This document shows positions 1 through 8,948 of a stretch of DNA of 64,000 nucleotides, in pieces. The position numbers were made by a program, and so were the translations under genes. This stretch comes from Anaerolineaceae bacterium UBA5211 (GTDB lineage Bacteria; Chloroflexota; Anaerolineae; Anaerolineales; Anaerolineaceae). The stretch spans positions 38,494-102,493 of the forward strand of contig DHVJ01000050.1 in the NCBI GenBank assembly GCA_002412595.1, read 5' to 3'. The notes under the pieces were generated by a model that saw only the letters and a list, made by a program, of their open reading frames with translations, had not been told where the DNA came from and did no database searches. Positions within the stretch are counted from its first letter, which is position 1. Every line of letters starts with the position of its first letter.

Positions 1-263
1 GACTGCCGGTAAGGGCCATAAGGACCGCCCTTATCTGAGCCCTCATCCCAATCAATACCCAGCCAGCGCATACTCTTCATCAATTCTTCTTCAGCGCCTT
101 CTACAAGGCGCTTGCGGTCCGTATCTTCAATTCTTAGGATAAATTGACCTTGCGTTTGTTTAGCGATCAAATAATCATATAATGCCGTGCGCGCTGACCC
201 TAAATGAACATGGCCAGTGGGTGAAGGCGCAAATCGAACTCGGTATGGGGTATTCTGTGACAT
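1..263 (-). CDS. gltX: Glutamyl-tRNA synthetase, N-terminal part (cut by window edge)
   Basis: Glutamyl-tRNA synthetase charges tRNA-Glu with glutamate in the cytoplasm. Only about 87 N-terminal codons are in the window. The translation begins MSQNTPYRVRFAPSPTGHVH and continues with LGSARTALYDYL, which is the class I FAPSPTG-HxHLG (HIGH-type) ATP-binding signature, followed by ILRIEDTDRKR, typical of GluRS/GlnRS. Two ATG codons are adjacent after GGAGG; the second (263) gives the better, though still short, spacing. It is the last visible gene of the mre-min-rodA run, 13 bp downstream of rodA. GluRS rather than GlnRS is favoured by the short N-terminus, but a non-discriminating enzyme cannot be excluded. 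Confidence 0.9.
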   Translation of the reverse strand, partial: MSQNTPYRVRFAPSPTGHVHLGSARTALYDYLIAKQTQGQFILRIEDTDRKRLVEGAEEELMKSMRWLGIDWDEGSDKGGPYGPYRQ

Positions 264-276
264 CATCCTCCAGGTA

Positions 277-1371
277 TTAGGTAATACTTCCCTTTCTCAG
301 GGATACGCTTTCAACCAGCCCAATGCCCACAATCGAACTGAGCAATGAGCTGCCTCCGTAGCTGATAAACGGTAGTGGTAATCCGGACACCGGCACAACG
401 TTTAGATTGACGCCAATGTTAACCGCGGTTTGAAAAAACAACATAGCCGCATAACCATAGGCAAGCAATGACCCATACAGGTCGCTGGCCGTTCGGCCAA
501 TCACCAAACATCGCCATATAACAAATACCAAAAGCAGCATGACCGCCATAGTTCCTACAAAACCGAATTCTTCCGCCATCGCGGAAAAAATAAAGTCTGT
601 ATGGCGGACTTTTAGGAACCTTAATTGCACTTGTGTTCCCTGTCCGTAACCCTGGCCCATCAAGCCGCCGGATCCGATGGTTATAAGTGCTTGTTCAACG
701 TTATATGTATCACCGTAGCTGGCCTCCGGGTCGGGAAAAATAAAATTTAAAATACGGCCTCTCTGATAGTCTTCCAGCAGCGGAAAAGCAGCTGCGATTA
801 GTATGATAGCCACCAAACCCAGAATGAGCAAATATTTCAACGGTATTCCGCAAATCCACAATAAAGCAAACCAGATCACCATGATCACAATGGATGTGCT
901 CAGATTGGGTTGCAGCAGAATCCATATAACCACCCCAAAGGTCATCATGAAGCTTTGAAAAACCCATTTCAAATCGTGGGGTTTATCCATATTTTTCGCG
1001 AAATAATCCGCCAAAACCATAATCATCAGGATTTTCACAATTTCAGAAGGTTGGATCAGGATAACACCGGTATCCAACCAGCGTGCGGAACCAAACCGCG
1101 CCTGGCCAACAACATAAATTACTAACAGGGACGAGATTGCGAAAATATATATGAATCTGGCCAAAGAGCTCCAATAGTGATAGTCAATCGCGGCCATGAT
1201 TAACATCAAAACCGTACCGCCAGCCAAAAATAACGGTTGGCGGGAAACAGATTGTGCCAGTGTTTCATTTCCGGCTATAGCAGATTGGATCATCATGATG
1301 CCGAAAATACTCAGAAAGATGGCAGCACCAAATAGCCAGAAATCGAAATTTCGCCAGATTACGCGCTTCAT
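277..1371 (-). CDS. rodA: RodA, SEDS-family peptidoglycan glycosyltransferase
   Basis: SEDS-family polymerase that extends glycan strands of the lateral wall together with the class B penicillin-binding protein PBP2. The 364-residue product is almost entirely hydrophobic, with about ten predicted membrane helices. It carries family signatures: ARWLDTG followed by QPSEIVK, and near the C-terminus VPVSGLPLPFISYGGSS. The length fits RodA/FtsW. RodA is preferred over FtsW because the gene sits in one operon with mreBCD and the PBP2 gene mrdA and there are no division-cluster (dcw) genes nearby. The separation of rodA from mrdA by minCDE is a lineage-type arrangement. Confidence 0.92.
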   Translation of the reverse strand: MKRVIWRNFDFWLFGAAIFLSIFGIMMIQSAIAGNETLAQSVSRQPLFLAGGTVLMLIMAAIDYHYWSSLARFIYIFAISSLLVIYVVGQARFGSARWLDTGVILIQPSEIVKILMIMVLADYFAKNMDKPHDLKWVFQSFMMTFGVVIWILLQPNLSTSIVIMVIWFALLWICGIPLKYLLILGLVAIILIAAAFPLLEDYQRGRILNFIFPDPEASYGDTYNVEQALITIGSGGLMGQGYGQGTQVQLRFLKVRHTDFIFSAMAEEFGFVGTMAVMLLLVFVIWRCLVIGRTASDLYGSLLAYGYAAMLFFQTAVNIGVNLNVVPVSGLPLPFISYGGSSLLSSIVGIGLVESVSLRKGSIT

Positions 1372-1407
1372 TTATTTTTCAATCAAATTTGATATTAATT
1401 TTGATAA

Positions 1408-1674
1408 CTAATTTATCTTTTTTCGGTCATAATGCTTGAGGGGAATATCAGCAACCAGGCGTTGTTCTCTGCCTTCATGCATCATGGTAATTTTTACCAA
1501 TTCAGGTTCAATCGCGATATGCTGGGAGATGGTTTTTAACAAATCATCTTTCAACTCTTCCATAGTATCCGGGTTGATGTCCGTACGGTCATGGATCAAT
1601 ACCAACTTTAATCGCTCTTTCGCTTCATCAGCGCTGCCAGTTTGGCCGCTGATTCTTTTCAGCCAATCAGCCAT
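1408..1674 (-). CDS. minE: MinE, cell division topological specificity factor
   Basis: MinE stimulates the MinD ATPase and drives positioning of the MinCD division inhibitor. The start chosen gives an 88-residue protein beginning MADWLKRISG; it has AAGGAGGT with a 7-nt spacer, whereas a longer in-frame version would overlap minD. The N-terminal stretch (about residues 1-30) matches the MinD-interacting, membrane-binding region with the ERLKLVLIHDR pattern. The C-terminal half matches the topological specificity domain. It lies 16 bp after minD. The order in transcription is minC, minD, minE. Confidence 0.93.
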   Translation of the reverse strand: MADWLKRISGQTGSADEAKERLKLVLIHDRTDINPDTMEELKDDLLKTISQHIAIEPELVKITMMHEGREQRLVADIPLKHYDRKKIN

Positions 1675-1690
1675 CTCATCAACCTCCTTT

Positions 1691-2482
1691 TTATTTAAAC
1701 ACTCGCGATAATTTGTGCAAAAAATCTTCTTTGAAGTCCAAGTTGAGCAGTGGCACTTCATCCCCCATTAATCGACGGGAAATATTCCTGAATGCCTGGC
1801 CCGCTCTGGATTTTTCGTCCAAAGCCACCGGTTTCCCAACATTTGTACTGACAATCACATTTTCATCTTCTGGCACAATTCCAAGCAACTTAATGGCCAG
1901 CAGTTCAAGCACATCTTCCGCATCCAACATATCGCCGCGTTGAACCATTTCAGGATTCAATCGGTTGATGATCAGCTTTGCGGGTTCTTTCTGTTCTGCT
2001 TCAATTAATCCAATAATCCTGTCCGCATCTCGAACAGCAGATACATCCGGATTGGTGATCACTATAATCTCATCCGCCGGAGCAATTGCGTTTCTAAATC
2101 CGCGTTCGATTCCCGCAGGGGAATCAATGATGACCCAATCGGCTTCATCGCGTAAATCTTCACCTAATTTAATCATATCACTGGGTGAAATGGCATTTTT
2201 ATCACGGGTTTGGGCGGCTGGGATGAGATGCAAATCGTCGAATCTTTTATCGCGAATCATGGCCTGTTTCAAACGGCAGCGTCCTTCGATAACATCCACT
2301 ATGTCGTAAACAATGCGATTTTCCAACCCCATCACAACGTCCAAATTCCGTAAGCCGATATCTGCATCCAGGCAGACCACTCGTTGACCCATTTGGGCCA
2401 AAGCGACGGCAAGATTAGCGGTAGCTGTTGTTTTACCAACCCCTCCTTTTCCTGATGTAACCGTTATTATTTTTGCTGTCAT
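1691..2482 (-). CDS. minD: MinD, septum-site determining ATPase
   Basis: Membrane-associated ParA-type ATPase that recruits MinC to block division away from mid-cell. The deviant Walker A motif GKGGVGKTT is at residues 11-19, with a conserved DADIGLRNLD (Walker A') and a Walker B-like WVIIDSPAG segment. The C-terminus ends in a short basic amphipathic tail (DFLHKLSRVFK) that fits the MinD membrane-targeting helix. The length of 263 residues is typical. GAGG precedes the ATG at suitable spacing. The gene is cotranscribed with minC and minE. Confidence 0.95.
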   Translation of the reverse strand: MTAKIITVTSGKGGVGKTTATANLAVALAQMGQRVVCLDADIGLRNLDVVMGLENRIVYDIVDVIEGRCRLKQAMIRDKRFDDLHLIPAAQTRDKNAISPSDMIKLGEDLRDEADWVIIDSPAGIERGFRNAIAPADEIIVITNPDVSAVRDADRIIGLIEAEQKEPAKLIINRLNPEMVQRGDMLDAEDVLELLAIKLLGIVPEDENVIVSTNVGKPVALDEKSRAGQAFRNISRRLMGDEVPLLNLDFKEDFLHKLSRVFK

Positions 2483-2519
2483 GCTTTCCTCAAATGAATA
2501 GATTATGTATAGATTATTG

Positions 2520-3212
2520 TTATTCTATCAGTTTATGTTGTTCCCATTCAATAAATTTCAGGCTATTCCCATCGATAACAACTTTGCATATCTTCTTCTT
2601 AGGTTTTATTTTTAATTTATTTTCTCTATAAGATATATTGGCTATGCGCATTTTTTCTGTGCTGATTTCCAGTGCGGCTATGACTTCTTTTTCTGAACCG
2701 CCTATACCAGCATGCACCGTCCCGCGAATTTTTCCCCACACGTAAATTGATCCATCTGCAAATACCTCTGCACCCGGGTTAATGTCCCCCTCCACAAATA
2801 CGCTGCCGGAATATTTCACTGAAGTACCCGACCGTAATGTTTTTCGGATCATCAAAGCAGTTTCGCCGTCATATAACGCCCGTGGTAAATCTTCTTCATT
2901 GACTTTCAGGATGCTTTTTTTGGTGGACAGTCCCAAAGTTTCAGCCACTGCTTCGGTTGAAGGAGATTGGCTCAGCAATGCAAAAAGGGTCACTCTGCGG
3001 TCAGCTAGTCTATCCCGAAGTGCACACACTTCAGCCGCGCGTAGTTTTCGTTCTCCGACATCGATAGCCACCTTGGCGCCTTCAAAAAATTCGCGTCTCC
3101 CATCAATTTGCTGCAGAAGCGCATCGAAATTCTTCTGCCAGTCTCCTTCCCCGATGGTAATCAGGAGCCCTTCTCGAAATCCTTTAATCGGGAATGCTTC
3201 CAATGTTTTCAT
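2520..3212 (-). CDS. minC: MinC, septum-site determining protein
   Basis: MinC inhibits FtsZ polymerisation when held at the membrane by MinD. The protein has 230 residues in the usual two-domain layout. The N-terminal FtsZ-interacting half is poorly conserved. The C-terminal half is a right-handed beta-helix of short turns (GSVFVEGDINPGAEVFADGS, then YVWGKIRGTVHAG), the MinC_C fold that binds MinD. The C-terminal tail is longer and more basic than in E. coli MinC. It lies 15 bp downstream of mrdA and 37 bp upstream of minD. Confidence 0.88.
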   Translation of the reverse strand: MKTLEAFPIKGFREGLLITIGEGDWQKNFDALLQQIDGRREFFEGAKVAIDVGERKLRAAEVCALRDRLADRRVTLFALLSQSPSTEAVAETLGLSTKKSILKVNEEDLPRALYDGETALMIRKTLRSGTSVKYSGSVFVEGDINPGAEVFADGSIYVWGKIRGTVHAGIGGSEKEVIAALEISTEKMRIANISYRENKLKIKPKKKICKVVIDGNSLKFIEWEQHKLIE

Positions 3213-3227
3213 GGCAATTCTTCTCTT

Positions 3228-5348
3228 CTACTCAATTTCTTCTGCCACTTCTTGTTCGCCGGCATCAATCGCCTTCAATTCAAAATAAGCTTCAAAGATC
3301 TTGCGAGCGATGGGGCCGGCCACACTGGCGCCCTCACCACCGTTATAGACAAAAGCCACTACGGCAATTTCGGGGTCGTCGTATGGGGCATATCCCACAA
3401 ACCACGAGTGAGTAGGCCAGCTACCAGAAATGCACAATCCTTTTTCCTGAGCTACATTGTCGCAATATTCAGCCGTGCCGGTTTTTCCGGCCACGGGAAT
3501 GTCCTTGCCGTTGATGATGATATTATCCAGGTAATTATGGGCTGTGCCTTCTGTATCAGCGACCACTTTCCGCATGCCCTCTTGGGTCAGGTCAATCACC
3601 CATGGTGCCACGGTTTTCTTTTCTTCTGTTGCAATGCCATTTTCATCGAAAACGGTGATGAGCGGATCCTTGGTAATATCCCATTTCACTTCAGGGGTAA
3701 ACGGCTCGATCACGTTGCCATCCGAATCCAGTACTTCCCGCACCAGGGTCGGTTGCATATATACCCCATCGTTAGCGATAATGGCCGCGGATTCAACTAC
3801 CTGCAATGCAGTGGAAAGTACGTAGCCCTGACCCATAGCAGCAATGTATGTATCACCCGTGGACCAGTTTTCGCTTAAATTAATACGTTTCCAGGCGGAT
3901 GTTGGAATCAAACCCTCAGCTTCACCCGGCAATTCAATTCCGGTTACCTGCCCATAGCCCAGGGCTTTGGCATACTCTGCCAAACGATCAATTCCTAAAC
4001 CCTCATCTACTTCTCCGGTGTAACCACCGCCAACTTTATAAAAGTAAATATCGCAAGATAGGGCCACAGCCCGTGTGAAGCTAACCTTACCGTGTCCCAA
4101 GTCGTCATAGCAAACATATTCCCGTTCAGAACCGGGGTCATTAGGTGAATACTTTTCAGTTATCGTGATTTTTCCAGGGCATGTCACGCTTTGTGTGGGG
4201 GTGACCACTCCTTCGTTTAGTACGCCTATGGCAGTTGCCAGCTTAAACACGGATCCTGGCGGATGTTCGGCAGAAATGGCGTGGTTGAACAATGGTGTTA
4301 ACGGATCAGCCAGAAGTTGATTGTAATAATAAGCCGGAATGTATTTCGCCATGCGGTTATTTTCAAACGTGGGATATGACACCATCGCCAGAACTTCCCC
4401 GGTTTTCGGGTTCACCGCGATGGCAACACCATTTGAGGAGCGGATGGTATTAAAATAGCGGTTCCACCACTCAATTTCGCCAATCAAAGCAGCTTTGGTA
4501 GCTGCCTGCAAGCGGGTATCAATGGTTAATTTGACATTATTTCCAGGTACCGGATCGACGGGTGGCTCCAGGTTACGAATTTCTTTGCCAGCCACATCTA
4601 CTTCCACGACCCGTTTGCCATTTTTTCCAGCCAGAGTTTCGTTAAGTGTTGACTCGACGCCTGCGTAACCAACTTTATCACGATCCGCAACAAATCCCTC
4701 TTCGAGGTAATAATCCTCAAGCGTTGCCGGAATAGGACCAAGGAAACCGATAACTTCAGAGGTCATGTCACCTGTTGGATATTCCCGAATGGGTTCAATC
4801 TCAATGCCAACCCCCGGCCAGTCAGTTGCTTTTTCACTGATGATCATGGCAGTCTCTTTATCAATGTCACAGGCAACATTAACGGCAGTATAGGGTGCAT
4901 TGGTATCCTGAATCACCACAACTTCTGTAATGCCAAAATCTGTATAACAAGGTGTAAATAGCTTTACAGTTTCATCGTTTAACACCCCATTGGAAACCGG
5001 AATATCAATCAATGGGGATAGTTCCCGGTAAATCTCCTGTATCGCACCTGGAAGAGGTTCTTCAGTCGGATCACCCGGTAAATCCGCCGGTGTTATTGTG
5101 ACATTATAGGATGCCACATTACGCGCCAATACCACCCCATTACGATCCATAATGATCCCGCGTTCAGTTTGGATGTTAATTTCACTGGTGCGGTTGTCTT
5201 CGGATTGTGCCAGATAGTAATCCCCATTAGTTACCTGCACATCAAACAATCGCAGGGCATAGAAAGCAAAAACAGCTGCTATCAAAACGTAGATGACGTG
5301 CAAGCGCCATTTTTCAATTTCAGGTTTATTCCCCTTTGTATTATTCAT
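3228..5348 (-). CDS. mrdA: Penicillin-binding protein 2 (transpeptidase of the elongasome)
   Basis: Class B penicillin-binding protein that crosslinks peptidoglycan during cell elongation together with RodA and MreBCD. The start at 5348 gives 706 residues, has GGAG 6 nt upstream and overlaps the end of mreD by 8 bp. There is one N-terminal membrane anchor (about residues 15-35), then a dimerisation domain containing RGIIMDRNG. The transpeptidase domain carries all three motifs: SVFK (active serine, in PPGSVFKLA), SCD and KTGTAE. About 700 residues is long for PBP2; the extra length is in the extracellular part. Confidence 0.93.
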   Translation of the reverse strand: MNNTKGNKPEIEKWRLHVIYVLIAAVFAFYALRLFDVQVTNGDYYLAQSEDNRTSEINIQTERGIIMDRNGVVLARNVASYNVTITPADLPGDPTEEPLPGAIQEIYRELSPLIDIPVSNGVLNDETVKLFTPCYTDFGITEVVVIQDTNAPYTAVNVACDIDKETAMIISEKATDWPGVGIEIEPIREYPTGDMTSEVIGFLGPIPATLEDYYLEEGFVADRDKVGYAGVESTLNETLAGKNGKRVVEVDVAGKEIRNLEPPVDPVPGNNVKLTIDTRLQAATKAALIGEIEWWNRYFNTIRSSNGVAIAVNPKTGEVLAMVSYPTFENNRMAKYIPAYYYNQLLADPLTPLFNHAISAEHPPGSVFKLATAIGVLNEGVVTPTQSVTCPGKITITEKYSPNDPGSEREYVCYDDLGHGKVSFTRAVALSCDIYFYKVGGGYTGEVDEGLGIDRLAEYAKALGYGQVTGIELPGEAEGLIPTSAWKRINLSENWSTGDTYIAAMGQGYVLSTALQVVESAAIIANDGVYMQPTLVREVLDSDGNVIEPFTPEVKWDITKDPLITVFDENGIATEEKKTVAPWVIDLTQEGMRKVVADTEGTAHNYLDNIIINGKDIPVAGKTGTAEYCDNVAQEKGLCISGSWPTHSWFVGYAPYDDPEIAVVAFVYNGGEGASVAGPIARKIFEAYFELKAIDAGEQEVAEEIE

Positions 5349-5844
5349 AGTCTTCTCCAGGGAGTACCCATTGCCGCACATCAGAAATGATCACATACAT
5401 CGGAAAAATGAAGAATAAATTGAGAAGCAAACTGGGTAGGGTAATATTTTGCATACTGTTAATAAGGCCGGCATTTACACCATTGACCTGCAGGTAAAAA
5501 ATGCTCAATAAATGTTGAAAAAGAGTTCCGACGAACACTACGACTATAAGCATCAAAATTGGAGACTGCCAAATCCGTCCAAATAATAATTTGGCCAATA
5601 TTGCAACAAAAAAATAAGAGAGGATTGGGATGTAAAATGGCATGGCCGTGTTCAAAGCAACAACTAATCCACCAACAAGAGCCCACACGAAAGCATTATA
5701 TCCCTTCTCTTTGACACCCCAACAAGCAACTGCAATTAATATAATATCTGCACTACCGTTAATCAACGCAATACGGCTGATAGTTGTGGTTTGCAGCACA
5801 GAGAGCAGTAGCATGACAGGTATAGAGATAAAGTTAGCAATCAT
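5341..5844 (-). CDS. mreD: MreD, rod-shape determining membrane protein
   Basis: Small integral membrane component of the elongasome. It has 167 residues with about five hydrophobic segments and little sequence conservation, as is normal for MreD, so identification relies strongly on its place between mreC and mrdA. Its ATG overlaps the mreC stop codon by one base (TAATG), and its own end overlaps the mrdA start, so the three genes are probably translationally coupled. Confidence 0.85.
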   Translation of the reverse strand: MIANFISIPVMLLLSVLQTTTISRIALINGSADIILIAVACWGVKEKGYNAFVWALVGGLVVALNTAMPFYIPILSYFFVAILAKLLFGRIWQSPILMLIVVVFVGTLFQHLLSIFYLQVNGVNAGLINSMQNITLPSLLLNLFFIFPMYVIISDVRQWVLPGEDYE

Positions 5845-6689
5845 TATCTCGTGGTCTCATTGGTTAATGGTGTGATGTTGGTTGTCTGGAAGTTGGTGAT
5901 AACCAATACCGCCCGCAATGTCTCAAAATCAACTACCGGCTGCACATAAGCTGTTTGGAACAATTCATTCTCAGTTTTTTGAAAATCCACCACCTGCCCA
6001 ACAAGGATATCGGAGGGAAAATTGCCGCCTAAGCCGGAGGTTAGTAGGATTTCGCCGGTATTCAATGAAATATTTTGGTTGAGCATCTCCAGAGTGATAT
6101 CACCGCTAATAGACCCTTCCACAAGTGCATCCGCGCCCTGCGTTTGCAGCGAAACGTTAACGATGGATTGGGCATCGGAAATCAGTTGCACGCGCGCCGC
6201 ACTGGCTGTTACAGCTTCCACCCGGCCAACCAACCCTTGTTGAGTGACTACAGGCATACCGTAGCGAATGCCGTCATCCGAACCGTGGTCGATGATGATA
6301 TATTGCAGGAATGGGCTGGGGTCTCGGCCAATCACAGCAGCTGCAATATACTCATCAGCCGGTCTGGAACGTGCGTAATCCAATAATGAATAGAGGATAT
6401 CCGCTTCCTGTAGTTGCTCCTGAAGTTGGATGATCTGGCTTTGCAGATTAGCTACTTCGTCTTCCAATTCCGAGTTGCGTTGGATCAATTCAGTAACATC
6501 ACGTGGAAGTGTGAAGAAATCATAAACTGCCATGACGCGTTCTGAAAGCCAGCGCTGGGCAGCCACGAAAGGATCCATCACCACGCCCAAAACAGGCCTG
6601 AGAAATCCACTCAAGGCCATGAAAAGAATACCGATTATCAAAAATACAACCACTGCATTACGCAGCGTGTTGGGTGATACTGGTTTCAT
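5844..6689 (-). CDS. mreC: MreC, rod-shape determining protein
   Basis: Single-pass protein that links cytoplasmic MreB to the periplasmic-side PBP2. The 281 residues show one N-terminal membrane helix (about 10-30), a coiled coil (about 60-95, with the run NSELEDEVANLQSQIIQLQE), and a C-terminal beta-rich domain containing GMPVVTQQGLVGRVEAV and LLTSGLGGNFPSDI, both recognisable MreC motifs. No clear SD is visible before the ATG. It lies between mreB (27 bp upstream) and mreD. Confidence 0.93.
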   Translation of the reverse strand: MKPVSPNTLRNAVVVFLIIGILFMALSGFLRPVLGVVMDPFVAAQRWLSERVMAVYDFFTLPRDVTELIQRNSELEDEVANLQSQIIQLQEQLQEADILYSLLDYARSRPADEYIAAAVIGRDPSPFLQYIIIDHGSDDGIRYGMPVVTQQGLVGRVEAVTASAARVQLISDAQSIVNVSLQTQGADALVEGSISGDITLEMLNQNISLNTGEILLTSGLGGNFPSDILVGQVVDFQKTENELFQTAYVQPVVDFETLRAVLVITNFQTTNITPLTNETTR

Positions 6690-6716
6690 GCTGGTTCTTA
6701 TTTGTTAAGTCTGTAC

Positions 6717-7787
6717 TCAAGCAGATTTTTGTTTGCTTGAGCGATCCACATCCACCAATAAATGCTGAAAACGGTTTAGATCTTCCAAAACAATTCCGGC
6801 TCCGCGCGCCACACAGGTCATCGGGTCTTCGGCCAGCCAGACGTGCATTTTCAATTCGTTAGCCAGGCGCTGCACTAGGTTTTGGAGCTGCGAACTGCCG
6901 CCAGCCATACAGATGCCGGTATCCAACAGATCCGCGCCGATTTCCGGCGGAGCTTCGTCTAAAGCATCTTTGATGGTGTCAATGATCACTTGCAGCGAGG
7001 GCTGCAATGCTTCTCGTATTTCAATTGAAGATATTTCCAAAGCTTCCGGCAAACCGCTGACCAAATTCCGTCCGCGGATTGTCATCGTCTTTTCAGTTTC
7101 CAATGGATAAGCGGAACCGATCTGAATCTTGACATCCTCAGCCATTCGTTCACCAATAAATAGGTTGTACTTGTTGCGGATATAGTTGATGATATCCTGG
7201 TCCATCTCATCACCGGCTACGCGCAGCGAGCGTGAAACCACCATACCGCCCAGCGAACTGATAGCTACTTCTGTGGTACCCCCGCCAATATCCACGATCA
7301 TCGTGCCGCGCACGTCTGCCATGGGTAGTCCGGCACCCAGGCTGGCCGCCAAGGGTTCTTCTATCAGATATACTTCCCTGGCACCTGCCGCCATGGTCGC
7401 GTCAAAGACAGCCCGTTTTTCCACTTCGGTTGCACCTGAAGGAATGCCAATCACTACACGCGGGCGCGGCATAGGCACAATGGATTGTTGGTGTACCCGT
7501 CCAATGAAATATCCCAACATAGCCTGGGTAATTTCAAATTCCGAAATGACACCATCCCGCAACGGTCGTAAAGCTATGATATTGTTGGGAGTTCGGCCGA
7601 TCATTTCTTTGGCTTGCGCACCAATTGCTAACGGTCGGCGCGTTCGTTTATCAATCGCAACCCAGGAAGGTTCCTGAATCACGATGCCCTTTCCCCTTAC
7701 ATAGATGAGGGTGTTCGCGGTACCTAAATCGATACCCAAGTCAAGTGAAAACAGCCCCATCAACCAATTTACAGGATTAGTAACCAA
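6717..7787 (-). CDS. mreB: MreB, actin-like rod-shape determining protein
   Basis: Bacterial actin that organises lateral wall synthesis. The actin/HSP70-type nucleotide-binding motifs are present: DLGIDLGTANTLIYVRGKG (phosphate 1), TMIVDIGGGTTEVAI (phosphate 2) and an adenosine motif around GICMAGGSSQL. The start at 7787 is a TTG preceded by AGGAG at 8 nt, giving 356 residues. An internal ATG at 7760 lacks an SD. It is the first gene of the operon. Two overlapping TATAAT hexamers on the minus strand (7857-7862 and 7849-7854) are plausible -10 elements, without a good -35. Confidence 0.96.
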   Translation of the reverse strand: MVTNPVNWLMGLFSLDLGIDLGTANTLIYVRGKGIVIQEPSWVAIDKRTRRPLAIGAQAKEMIGRTPNNIIALRPLRDGVISEFEITQAMLGYFIGRVHQQSIVPMPRPRVVIGIPSGATEVEKRAVFDATMAAGAREVYLIEEPLAASLGAGLPMADVRGTMIVDIGGGTTEVAISSLGGMVVSRSLRVAGDEMDQDIINYIRNKYNLFIGERMAEDVKIQIGSAYPLETEKTMTIRGRNLVSGLPEALEISSIEIREALQPSLQVIIDTIKDALDEAPPEIGADLLDTGICMAGGSSQLQNLVQRLANELKMHVWLAEDPMTCVARGAGIVLEDLNRFQHLLVDVDRSSKQKSA

Positions 7788-7908
7788 GTAACGCTCTCCT
7801 ATTTGCTTAAAAGCGGAATGTTCAATATTAGCTTAAAAATCGGGCAATATTATAACATTATAACGAAATTTACAATTTTTAAGTGTTTTTCCAAGTTTTT
7901 GTTAAAAC

Positions 7909-7937
7909 TTGACAGGCCTATCTGCACTCGCTATAAT
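7909..7937 (+). promoter_or_regulatory. Consensus sigma-70 promoter of tRNA-Gly
   Basis: TTGACA at 7909-7914 and TATAAT at 7932-7937 are separated by exactly 17 bp. Both hexamers are perfect matches to the housekeeping consensus. Transcription would start near 7944, about six bases before the tRNA. Confidence 0.9.
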
Positions 7938-7949
7938 TTCTTGCAGTGT

Positions 7950-8021
7950 GCGGGTGTAGCCAAGTGGTAAGGCAGTAGCTTCCCAAGCTACCATTCGTGG
8001 GTTCGAATCCCATCACCCGCT
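7950..8021 (+). tRNA. tRNA-Gly (anticodon CCC)
   Basis: The sequence folds into a standard cloverleaf: acceptor arms GCGGGTG/CACCCGC, a D-arm with GCC/GGC, an anticodon stem GTAGC/GCTAC around the loop TTCCCAA, and a T-arm with GGTTCGAATCC. The anticodon CCC reads GGG glycine codons. The discriminator is T and CCA is not encoded. The gene is convergent with the HAD phosphatase, whose stop codon is only five bases beyond the tRNA end. Confidence 0.95.
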
Positions 8022-8026
8022 CTTCT

Positions 8027-8815
8027 TTATTTAACCCACCTTTTTAATATATCACCTAAATTATTTGCCACCAAATCTGGTTGGAATGGTGAACCTTTCA
8101 GGTCTTCCCTTTTTGTCTCTCCCGATAACACTAAAATGGTTTTAATCCCAGCCATCCCCATGGCAATGTCTGTATATAGCCGATCGCCAATCATAGCTAT
8201 CTGGCTCTTGGGAAAACCGGTCTTTTGCACCACCGCATCCACAATATGCACGTTGGGTTTTCCAATGATAACATCCGGCTTTCGTCCGGTGGAAGCCTCA
8301 ATGAGCGCCATGAAGGAACCGATATCCGGGATAAACCCGTTCGGCACCGGGCAGTTTATATCCGGATGTGTGGCAATGTACGGTTTTCCTTCTCTTACTA
8401 AGTCACAAAAGGTGATTAGCTTTTCATAGGTCAGGCTGGTATCAAATCCCAATACCACAAAATCAGGATTCTCGTTTGTAAGCTTAAATCCGCTCCGTTC
8501 AAATTCATCTTGTAATGCTTTTGTGCCTACCAGGTAAACTTTCGCACCCGGCTTCTGCTTTTGCAGGTAAATCGTCGTAGCGGCGCCGGAGGTAAATATT
8601 TTCTCTTCGGGTACATCAAACCCCAACTTCCGTATCTTTTCCGCGTATAAGCCGGCATGTTTGGATGAATTATTGGTCAGGAAGAGGTAGTCCAATCCGT
8701 TTTTATCCAGGTAATCCATGAAATCTAATGCACCGGGTAAAAGCTCATCCCCCAGGAAAAAGGTGCCGTCCATATCCAGTAAAAAGCATTGCATGTCATC
8801 CAGGAATGTCGTCAT
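8027..8815 (-). CDS. HAD-superfamily (IIA) phosphatase, NagD/AraL-like
   Basis: Cytoplasmic phosphatase of the HAD subclass IIA (NagD, p-nitrophenyl phosphatase, AraL). The 262 residues contain the nucleophile motif DMDGTFF (motif I) near the N-terminus, FLTNNSSKH (motif II), a IIA-type cap including LGFDTSLTYEKL, then IGKPN (Lys, motif III) and MIGDRLYTDIAMG (motif IV). All catalytic residues are present. The substrate is not determined; sugar phosphates and nucleotides are usual for the family. The ATG has AGG at 6-7 nt. It is monocistronic and divergent from the next gene. Confidence 0.9.
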   Translation of the reverse strand: MTTFLDDMQCFLLDMDGTFFLGDELLPGALDFMDYLDKNGLDYLFLTNNSSKHAGLYAEKIRKLGFDVPEEKIFTSGAATTIYLQKQKPGAKVYLVGTKALQDEFERSGFKLTNENPDFVVLGFDTSLTYEKLITFCDLVREGKPYIATHPDINCPVPNGFIPDIGSFMALIEASTGRKPDVIIGKPNVHIVDAVVQKTGFPKSQIAMIGDRLYTDIAMGMAGIKTILVLSGETKREDLKGSPFQPDLVANNLGDILKRWVK

Positions 8816-8948
8816 TGTGTACCTGCCTTTAAAAAGTAAATCAGGACTTTCCTGACAATTCTAAACCATTTCAATTTATTTCAACTTTTTCCCTTGTGCC
8901 CCTTTATAATGAGGTTATAAAATATTTACCGTCACATGAGGCAGAATT

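Noticed and set aside
3108..3878. A 256-codon plus-strand open frame
   Set aside because: It runs antisense to minC and mrdA, both of which have clear family motifs; the product has a composition typical of antisense shadows.
7186..7677. A 163-codon plus-strand frame opposite mreB
   Set aside because: Antisense shadow of a highly conserved actin-like gene; no SD and no recognisable domain.
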